A stretch of DNA of 9,063 nucleotides from Oscillospiraceae bacterium (GTDB lineage Bacteria; Bacillota; Clostridia; Oscillospirales; Acutalibacteraceae), in assembly GCA_902774165.1 (NCBI GenBank), contig CACYHJ010000073.1:1-9063 (forward strand). Reading direction: 5' to 3'. This document shows positions 1-3,882 of this stretch, piece by piece. Below the pieces are notes generated by a model that was given only the letters and a program-made list of their open reading frames with translations, was not told where the DNA came from and searched no databases. The stretch's first letter is position 1; every line of letters begins with the position of its first letter. A program made the translations under genes and the position numbers.

Positions 1-898
1 CAAGGCCTTCCTTCTGAGACATGATCGAATCCTCATGCTCGATGGAGATCGCGTGATCGTACCCCACCATGCGCAGGTTGCTGATGATCTCCTTCCAATA
101 GGTCTCGTCGTTGCCGTAACCCACCGCACGGAATACCCAGGAGCGATGGATCTCGTCGCCGTAAGGCTTCGTATCCAGCACGCCGTTGACGGCAGTGTTG
201 TATTTGTCGACCTTCGTATCCTTTGCGTGGAAGTGGAAAATCGCGTCGCCGAGGGCGCGGATCACCGCCACGGGCTCCATGCCCTGCCAGATCAGGTGGC
301 TGGGATCCAGGTTCGCGCCGAGATTCGGGCCCACCTCTTTGCGGATGCGCAGCATGGACTCCGTATTGTATACGCAGAAGCCGGGATGCAGCTCAAAGCC
401 GATTTTGTCGACGCCGTGGTCGGCGGCGAATCTGACGAATTCCGACCAGTAGGGCAGCAGAACGTCGTTCCACTGATAGTTCAGGATATCGCCGAACTCG
501 TTCGGCCAGGGGCAGGTGACCCAGTTGGGATTCTTCGACTCCGGGCAGTCGCCGGGGCAGCCGGAGAAGGTGTTGATCTGATGGACGCCCAGTTTTTCCG
601 CCAGCAGGATCGCCTGACGCATTTCATAATCGAAATTTTTCGCGATCTCCTTATCGGGATGCACCGGGTTGCCGTGGCAGCTGATGGCGCTGATGCCCAC
701 GTTGTATTTCGCGATCAGATCCTTGAATTTCTGCAGCTCGGTCTCGCTGTGCAGCAGCACCTCGGGATCCGCGTGCTGCTTGCCGGGATATCCGCCCGCG
801 CCGATCTCCACCATCTCAAGGCCGAGAGAGGTGAAATATTCCAGAGCCTTTTCCAGCGGCCAGTCGCCGAGCATGTTTGTTAATACGCCAAGTTTCAT
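1..898 (-). CDS. Sugar phosphate isomerase/epimerase, TIM-barrel (AP endonuclease family 2 fold), C-terminus cut by window edge
   Basis: The minus-strand reading frame opens at 898 and stays open for 299 codons to the window edge, so the C-terminus is missing; probably only a few tens of residues are lost. The start is MKLGVLTNML, with an AAAGGAG ribosome binding site about seven bases upstream. The protein belongs to the Xylose_isom-like TIM-barrel family that isomerises or epimerises sugars and inositol-like compounds in the cytoplasm using a divalent metal. Candidate metal or catalytic residues are visible in the usual strand-end positions: E169 and H171 (ELHPG), D198 and H201 (LDPSHL), H222/H224 with K226 and D227 (HFHAKD), and E287 (SIEHED). 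It is the last visible gene of the oxidoreductase operon and is separated from the upstream TIM-barrel gene by the four-helix-bundle repeat unit. It is longer than its operon partner and only distantly similar, so the two probably act on different intermediates. Family call is secure; substrate unknown. Confidence 0.9.
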   Translation of the reverse strand, partial: MKLGVLTNMLGDWPLEKALEYFTSLGLEMVEIGAGGYPGKQHADPEVLLHSETELQKFKDLIAKYNVGISAISCHGNPVHPDKEIAKNFDYEMRQAILLAEKLGVHQINTFSGCPGDCPESKNPNWVTCPWPNEFGDILNYQWNDVLLPYWSEFVRFAADHGVDKIGFELHPGFCVYNTESMLRIRKEVGPNLGANLDPSHLIWQGMEPVAVIRALGDAIFHFHAKDTKVDKYNTAVNGVLDTKPYGDEIHRSWVFRAVGYGNDETYWKEIISNLRMVGYDHAISIEHEDSIMSQKEGL

Positions 899-913
899 TT
901 TTTTACTCCTTTT

Positions 914-949
914 CAGTCCCGAGGCCCGAGACCCGAGTCCCGAGGACTG
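914..949. repeat. Short heptamer array (4 copies of NCCCGAG), left arm of the inverted repeat pair
   Basis: Four in-phase 7-bp units, TCCCGAG GCCCGAG ACCCGAG TCCCGAG, occupy 917-944 on the plus strand. The array is bounded by CAGTCC (914-919) and GGACTG (944-949), which are inverted copies and could close a small stem. It lies immediately upstream of the ribosome binding site of the gene starting at 898. Its sequence is the reverse complement of the unit in the long array at 1372-1525, so the two arrays face each other across the four-helix-bundle gene. Seen directly in the sequence. Confidence 0.9.
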
Positions 950-965
950 TTATTTTAGTTTGTGA

Positions 966-1325
966 TTATTCTTTCTTTGTTTTGAATTTCAATATCATTG
1001 TTTTTAAAATGCGCTTTATTTCACCGCATAGAACGAGAATGGGATCTGTCTTTTCCGCGGGTAAATAGCCGATCCTTTTGCATAAAATGAGCTGCGTTTC
1101 CAGTTCGGCAACGGAACCTTTCGCAAAAGTCAAGAAGCGGGTATAGTCCATCACGGATTCTCTTTCAGCGCCTTCCGCGATATTGGAAGGAACAGAGACC
1201 GCAGCTCTTCGCATTTGATCTGCCAAGCCATATTTTTCCGCATTCGGCAGATCTTCGGTCAGATGATATATTTCTTCCGCAAGCTTCAGGCTTTTCTGCC
1301 ATACGATAAGACTTTGATAACGCAT
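966..1325 (-). CDS. Four-helix-bundle protein, S23 / 23S rRNA intervening-sequence protein family
   Basis: The 119-residue protein is typical in length for the S23/IVP family (the Avd-like four-helix bundle). Recognisable family blocks are LIVWQKS near residue 6, IYHLTEDLP near 19, the central YGLADQMRRAAVSVP followed by SNIAEGAER (residues 32-55), FLTFAKGSVAELETQL (64-79) and RIGYLPAEK (84-92). The tail is strongly basic (KFKTKKE). Family members form ring-shaped oligomers that bind nucleic acid. They occur inside 23S rRNA intervening sequences and, as Avd, in diversity-generating retroelements; no general enzymatic role is established. The start at 1325 has a plausible but weaker ribosome binding site (GAAGGAAG). 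The gene is co-oriented with the surrounding sugar-metabolism operon but functionally unrelated to it, and is flanked on both sides by heptamer arrays in inverted orientation. I see no clear promoter of its own, so it is probably read from the operon transcript. Confidence 0.9.
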   Translation of the reverse strand: MRYQSLIVWQKSLKLAEEIYHLTEDLPNAEKYGLADQMRRAAVSVPSNIAEGAERESVMDYTRFLTFAKGSVAELETQLILCKRIGYLPAEKTDPILVLCGEIKRILKTMILKFKTKKE

Positions 1326-1371
1326 AGACGCTTCCTTCGAATCAAGTCAGTTGCCATACGAAAAACGCATG

Positions 1372-1525
1372 GACTCAGAGCCCGATCTCTGGCCTCGGGT
1401 CTCGAGCCTCGAATCTCGGGCCTCAAGCCTCGGACCTCGGGCCTCGAGCCTCTGGCCTCGAGCCTCTGGCCTCAAGCCTCAAGCCTCGGGCCTCAAGCCT
1501 CGGACCTCGGGCCTCGGGCCTCGAG
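1372..1525. repeat. Long heptamer tandem array (20 clear plus 2 degenerate copies, consensus YCTCNRG)
   Basis: From 1386 to 1525 the plus strand reads as exactly twenty 7-bp units with no insertion or deletion. All begin with CCTC or TCTC and end in a variable triplet: GGG, GAG, AAG, TGG, GGA or GAA. Two more degenerate units in the same phase extend left to 1372. CAGAG (1376-1380) and CTCTG (1387-1391) form a small inverted repeat at the left end. Because 7 is not a multiple of 3, every frame stays open and reads as a seven-residue pattern, which produces spurious plus-strand open frames. On the minus strand the unit is CYNGAGR, matching the short array at 914-949 in inverted orientation. 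The array ends immediately before the stop codon of the 1529-2260 gene. Confidence 0.95.
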
Positions 1526-1528
1526 CCT

Positions 1529-2260
1529 TTATTCTAAAGACTTCAGATACTTCATGCTTCTCGTCACGTCCGAGATCCCGTCCGGCACGGGATCGTCGTT
1601 CTCCACGACGATCCATTCCACGCCGATGTCCTTCGACGCGTCGAGGATCGCGGGGATGTCGTTCTGTCCCTCGCCGAGTGCGCAGGGAGTGCCGTCGTTT
1701 CCGTCCTTGAGATGGATCAGGCAGATGCGGTCCTTCCTCTCCCGCAGGAATTTCGCGTTGTCGACGCCGGCGTAAAAGCTCCAGTAGGTGTCAATCTCCA
1801 GCCACATCCGCTCCGCGAGACGCTCGATAATGAGTTTGCCGTCGGGGGAATCCTTTGTGGGCTTGAACTCGCCGGTGTGGTTGTGGAAGTAAACCTTCAC
1901 GCCCTCTTTCTCGAATTCGTCGTTGGCGGAGCCCATCACGTCAAGCACATGGGCAAGCGCTTTTTCGGAGCCGGTGTCGCCGCCGCCCACGCCGATGCAG
2001 TCGCAGCCCAGCGTTTTGTAATAGGCCAGCGTCGCGGCTCTGTTCTCCGGCGTAAAATCGTCAACGCCGATGTGGGTACCCACGCAGACAAGGCCCAGCT
2101 CGTCCAGCTTCGCCTTGATCGTTTCCGCGGGAAGCCCCTGGGTCCCGGCGAATTCCACGCCTTCATACCCGGCTTTTTTCACGTTTTCCAGCGCTTTGAG
2201 AAGATCGTCGCCGTTTTTGATCCCGTCGCGGACGGAATACATCTGGATTGCGTATTTCAT
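1529..2260 (-). CDS. Sugar phosphate isomerase/epimerase, TIM-barrel family (short form)
   Basis: A 243-residue TIM-barrel protein starting MKYAIQMYSVRDG. The start at 2260 is chosen because AAAGGAGA lies eight to ten bases upstream and homology begins there; the frame is open further upstream but runs into the hairpin array. Likely metal-site and catalytic residues are E36 (GVEFAG), H126 and H128 (FHNH), E155 and D157 (LEIDTYW), H183 with K185 (IHLKDG), E197 (GEGQND) and E220 (VVEND). This is the pattern of the Xylose_isom-like/AP endonuclease 2 superfamily, which interconverts sugars, inosose or keto-sugar intermediates. It lies downstream of the Gfo/Idh oxidoreductase, a very common pairing in which the dehydrogenase makes a keto-sugar and the TIM-barrel enzyme isomerises, epimerises or cleaves it. 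The exact substrate is not readable. Heptamer repeats abut its stop codon and a hairpin array lies upstream of its ribosome binding site. Confidence 0.9.
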   Translation of the reverse strand: MKYAIQMYSVRDGIKNGDDLLKALENVKKAGYEGVEFAGTQGLPAETIKAKLDELGLVCVGTHIGVDDFTPENRAATLAYYKTLGCDCIGVGGGDTGSEKALAHVLDVMGSANDEFEKEGVKVYFHNHTGEFKPTKDSPDGKLIIERLAERMWLEIDTYWSFYAGVDNAKFLRERKDRICLIHLKDGNDGTPCALGEGQNDIPAILDASKDIGVEWIVVENDDPVPDGISDVTRSMKYLKSLE

Positions 2261-2279
2261 TGTGATTCTCCTTTTTCCA

Positions 2280-2289
2280 AATTCTGATT
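2280..2289. repeat. Left copy of 10-bp direct repeat AATTCTGATT flanking the hairpin array
   Basis: AATTCTGATT occurs here and again, perfectly, at 2524-2533, on either side of the multi-hairpin array. The bases beyond each copy differ, so the match is limited to ten. The right copy ends on the first base of the oxidoreductase stop codon (read as TTA on the plus strand). The simplest explanation is a target-site duplication made when the array inserted, but a chance match cannot be excluded. Confidence 0.7.
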
Positions 2290-2523
2290 GAGCGGGATTT
2301 TGGCACCCCGTCTTGCGTCGCTTGCGACGCATATCGAGCCGCCTTTGGCGGCATATCGAGTCGAACATGTTCGACATATCGAGCGCGAAGCGCATATCGA
2401 CAATTCATTTTTCTTTGTTTGTCGAGATATCGCCTTGTGGCGATTCGATATGTTGACCTGCGGTCAACTCGATATATGCTCGCATGCGAGCATTCGATAT
2501 GTGTTTGCAAAGCAAACACAAGC
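2290..2523. repeat. Multi-hairpin array with inverted 7-nt linkers (ATATCGA / TCGATAT), possible inserted element
   Basis: Eight different stem-loops are lined up: 2315-2330, 2338-2352, 2360-2375, 2383-2393, 2429-2444, 2452-2468, 2476-2493 and 2501-2519. Each stem has its own sequence, for example GCCGCC/GGCGGC, GTTGACC/GGTCAAC and GTGTTTGC/GCAAACAC. In the left half each hairpin is followed by the same linker ATATCGA (2331-2337, 2353-2359, 2376-2382, 2394-2400). In the right half three hairpins are preceded by its reverse complement TCGATAT (2445-2451, 2469-2475, 2494-2500), and the fourth linker is a variant containing an extra G, at about 2422-2430. The centre (2397-2425) is itself an inverted repeat, TCGACAA...TTGTCGA, around a T-rich loop. 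The block therefore has mirror symmetry and could fold into one branched cruciform or RNA structure. No protein is encoded. It lies between two operon genes, inside a 10-bp direct repeat. Confidence 0.9.
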
Positions 2524-2533
2524 AATTCTGATT
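2524..2533. repeat. Right copy of 10-bp direct repeat AATTCTGATT
   Basis: Perfect second copy of the sequence at 2280-2289, overlapping the last base of the oxidoreductase stop codon. Removing one copy together with the block 2290-2523 would restore a short, ordinary intergenic spacer of about 18 bases containing the ribosome binding site of the next gene. Confidence 0.7.
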
Positions 2534-3621
2534 TAATCAAAATAAACCGGCTTGCCCGTCTTTGCCGAGGTGTAGATCGCCTCGAGGATCTGTGTGACCA
2601 CATATGCCTGCTCGGGATAGACGCACTGAGGACGCTTGCCGAGGACCGCGTCGATCCAGATACGCGCGTCCAGATCGGAGGCGCTGGGGTTGCCGCTGCC
2701 CTCATAGAACGCCACGCCGCCGGAGTTCATGTCCGGACGCTCGATGACCTGACGGTTGTTCTTGACGTAGTTGATTTTCAGGCCGTCCAGCACGTTGTCG
2801 ATGCCGCCCTTTTCGCCGCAGAGGATATACGACGCCTCGCAGGCCTTCGCCACGTTCAGCGCCCAGCTGGACTCGAGCGTGATGACCGCGCCGTTCTTCA
2901 TGACGATATAGCCGAAGGCGGAATCTTCCACCGTGAATTTTGCGGGATCCCAGTCGCCCCAGGCGTTGGCGGCCTGGGTCTGATCCGCCAGCTTGCGGAA
3001 GGTATTGCCCACTACCATCTTCGGCTCGTAGTTGTTCATCAGGTACAGCGTCAGGTCCAGTGCGTGGGTGCCGATGTCGATCAGAGGACCGCCGCCCTGT
3101 TCGTATTCATTCAGGAACACGCCCCAGGTGGGAACGGCTCTGCGGCGGATCGCCACAGCCTTCGCGTAATAGATCTCGCCCAGCTCGCCGGACTCGCAGA
3201 CCTGCTTCGCGTAGATGTTTTCGGGATTCTGACGGTTCTGATAACCGATGGAAAGCAGTTTGCCGTTGCGTTTGGCGGCGTCAACCATCGCCTTGGCCTC
3301 TTCGGAGGTTTTCGCCATGGGCTTTTCGCACATAACGTGCTTGCCGGCGTCCAGCGCGTCCACGGTGATGAAGCTGTGGGAACGGTTGGGCGTGCAGACG
3401 TGTACCACGTCGATGGCGGGGTCGGCGATCAGCTCTTTGTAGTCCTCATAGACCTTCGCATCCTCCGTGCCGTAGTCCTTCGCCGCTTTCTCCGCACGCT
3501 CGCGGACGATGTCGCAGAACGCGACCATTTCAACTTCCTTGATCTTTTTCAGCGCAGGCATATGTTTGCCGTTGGCGATGCCGCCGCAGCCGATGATACC
3601 GACTTTCAATTTTTCTGCCAT
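2533..3621 (-). CDS. Gfo/Idh/MocA family NAD(P)-dependent sugar oxidoreductase
   Basis: A 362-residue cytoplasmic dehydrogenase of normal family length. The N-terminal Rossmann domain starts KVGIIGCGGIA (residues 6-16), the dinucleotide-binding glycine motif. The family EKP motif is E99-K100-P101 (MCEKPM), with K100 the conserved catalytic/cofactor lysine. The substrate-domain signature DIGTH places D182 and H186 as the usual catalytic aspartate and histidine. Such enzymes oxidise or reduce a hydroxyl/keto group on sugars, inositols or glycosides with NAD(P). The start at 3621 (MAEKLKV) is preferred over an upstream in-frame codon at 3663, because AAGGAG lies just before 3621 and the glycine motif follows at the usual distance. 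It is the first gene of the minus-strand operon, with a sigma-A promoter about 50 bases upstream, and is followed by two TIM-barrel isomerases, suggesting a short keto-sugar pathway. The substrate cannot be named. Confidence 0.93.
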   Translation of the reverse strand: MAEKLKVGIIGCGGIANGKHMPALKKIKEVEMVAFCDIVRERAEKAAKDYGTEDAKVYEDYKELIADPAIDVVHVCTPNRSHSFITVDALDAGKHVMCEKPMAKTSEEAKAMVDAAKRNGKLLSIGYQNRQNPENIYAKQVCESGELGEIYYAKAVAIRRRAVPTWGVFLNEYEQGGGPLIDIGTHALDLTLYLMNNYEPKMVVGNTFRKLADQTQAANAWGDWDPAKFTVEDSAFGYIVMKNGAVITLESSWALNVAKACEASYILCGEKGGIDNVLDGLKINYVKNNRQVIERPDMNSGGVAFYEGSGNPSASDLDARIWIDAVLGKRPQCVYPEQAYVVTQILEAIYTSAKTGKPVYFD

Positions 3622-3633
3622 AGTAAAATCTCC

Positions 3634-3650
3634 TTTTTTGTGCAAGTTGC
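3634..3650. promoter_or_regulatory. Candidate operator copy 1 (TTTTTTGTGCAAGTTGC) in the 5' leader of the minus-strand operon
   Basis: This 17-bp sequence recurs with one mismatch at 3737-3753. Its core GCAAGTTGC is an odd-length palindrome (GCAA-N-TTGC), which suits binding of a dimeric repressor. It sits just downstream of the predicted start of the minus-strand transcript. A small hairpin, TGCTGT/ACAGCA (3648-3662), overlaps its edge. The operator role is an inference from repetition and position. Confidence 0.4.
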
Positions 3651-3664
3651 TGTAAAACAGCATA

Positions 3665-3699
3665 CAATTTTATTATACTGTTATTCAAAAAGATTGCAA
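3665..3699 (-). promoter_or_regulatory. Predicted sigma-A promoter of the oxidoreductase/isomerase operon
   Basis: On the minus strand, TTGCAA (3694-3699) serves as the -35 box, followed after 16 bp by a perfect TATAAT -10 box (3672-3677). The transcript would start near 3665, giving a leader of about 44 nt with an AAGGAG site before the ATG at 3621. The -10 match is exact; the -35 matches four of six consensus bases. Confidence 0.65.
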
Positions 3700-3705
3700 G
3701 GAATA

Positions 3706-3744
3706 ACAAAAAAATCGGACACAAAAATTGCCCGATTTTTTTGT
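3706..3744. repeat. 13-bp perfect inverted repeat between the divergent promoters
   Basis: Arms ACAAAAAAATCGG (3706-3718) and CCGATTTTTTTGT (3732-3744) are perfect reverse complements around a 13-base loop. It looks superficially like an A/T-tract terminator, but it lies upstream of both divergent promoters, where no gene needs terminating. A protein-binding or DNA-structure site seems more likely, unless an unrecognised short transcript ends here. Confidence 0.6.
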
Positions 3745-3753
3745 GCAACTTGC
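3737..3753. promoter_or_regulatory. Candidate operator copy 2 (TTTTTTGTGCAACTTGC)
   Basis: Second copy of the 17-bp repeat, 103 bp from the first, with G replaced by C at the palindrome centre. The two copies bracket the minus-strand promoter, a layout compatible with repression by DNA looping. It overlaps the right arm of the 13-bp inverted repeat. Regulatory function is inferred. Confidence 0.35.
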
Positions 3754-3822
3754 AGCGTTGATCCTGGTCGGATCGTCTGCGTTTTAAATAAAAAGAATCA
3801 AATTATATTTGTTTAAATCATA

Positions 3823-3851
3823 TTGTTTTCTCTGATAGAAAATGGTATAAT
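3823..3851 (+). promoter_or_regulatory. Predicted sigma-A promoter of the FkbH-ACP-MBOAT-SGNH operon
   Basis: TTGTTT (3823-3828) and a perfect TATAAT (3846-3851) are separated by 17 bp, and TGG directly before the -10 box adds an extended -10 element. Transcription would start near 3858, giving a leader of about 25 nt containing the GGAG site at 3871-3874. This placement rules out the upstream in-frame TTG at 3823 as the protein start, since it lies inside the promoter. Confidence 0.75.
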
Positions 3852-3882
3852 AAATCAATTCAATCGAATCGGAGAAAAAAGA

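Larger units (their letters stand above)
914..1525 (-). mobile_element. Candidate insertion unit: S23/IVP-family gene between inverted heptamer arrays
   Basis: This 612-bp block consists of a short heptamer array, the four-helix-bundle gene, and a long heptamer array of opposite orientation. It fits exactly into the gap between two operon genes: the long array stops three bases before the stop codon of the upstream gene (1529-1531), and the short array stops just before the ribosome binding site of the downstream gene. A transcript through the operon carries CCCGAGG-type units before the gene and CCTCGGG-type units after it, so the flanks can pair and loop out the gene. That mirrors 23S rRNA intervening sequences, whose encoded protein gives the family its name. 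No transposase or reverse transcriptase is present, and I see no convincing target-site duplication; only CCTTT recurs at both outer edges. Treating it as mobile is an inference from organisation. Confidence 0.45.

Noticed and set aside
35..883. Long plus-strand open frame of 282 codons opposite the first TIM-barrel gene.
   Set aside because: It is the antisense shadow of a gene with clear family motifs and its own ribosome binding site; the plus-strand translation has no recognisable features.
966..1325. S23-family protein as Avd of a diversity-generating retroelement.
   Set aside because: No reverse transcriptase, template repeat or variable repeat is present, and the flanking repeats are 7-bp arrays rather than TR/VR pairs. 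It cannot be excluded beyond the window.
1215..1775. Plus-strand open frames running through the long heptamer array, encoding seven-residue repeats such as LGPRASS.
   Set aside because: A stop-free 7-bp repeat keeps all frames open. The frames overlap two well-supported minus-strand genes and have no ribosome binding site or recognisable domain.
2261..2395. Upstream in-frame extension of the short TIM-barrel protein to a start at 2395.
   Set aside because: The extension would translate part of the hairpin array into an arginine-rich stretch. The ATG at 2260 has a strong ribosome binding site and begins the family homology.
2315..2519. CRISPR array.
   Set aside because: The repeated word is only 7 nt, its orientation flips halfway, and the intervening segments are themselves palindromes rather than unique spacers of constant length.
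3706..3744. Rho-independent terminator.
   Set aside because: The stem is mainly A-T with only a short GC part, and it lies between two divergent promoters, where no annotated transcript ends.
2419..3816. Plus-strand open frame of 465 codons opposite the oxidoreductase gene.
   Set aside because: It is antisense to a gene with GCGGIA, EKP and DIGTH motifs, begins inside the hairpin array, and lacks a ribosome binding site.
3823..3882. TTG at 3823 as start of the FkbH-like protein.
   Set aside because: It coincides with the -35 box of the predicted promoter and lies upstream of the transcription start; the ATG at 3883 has GGAG at proper spacing.
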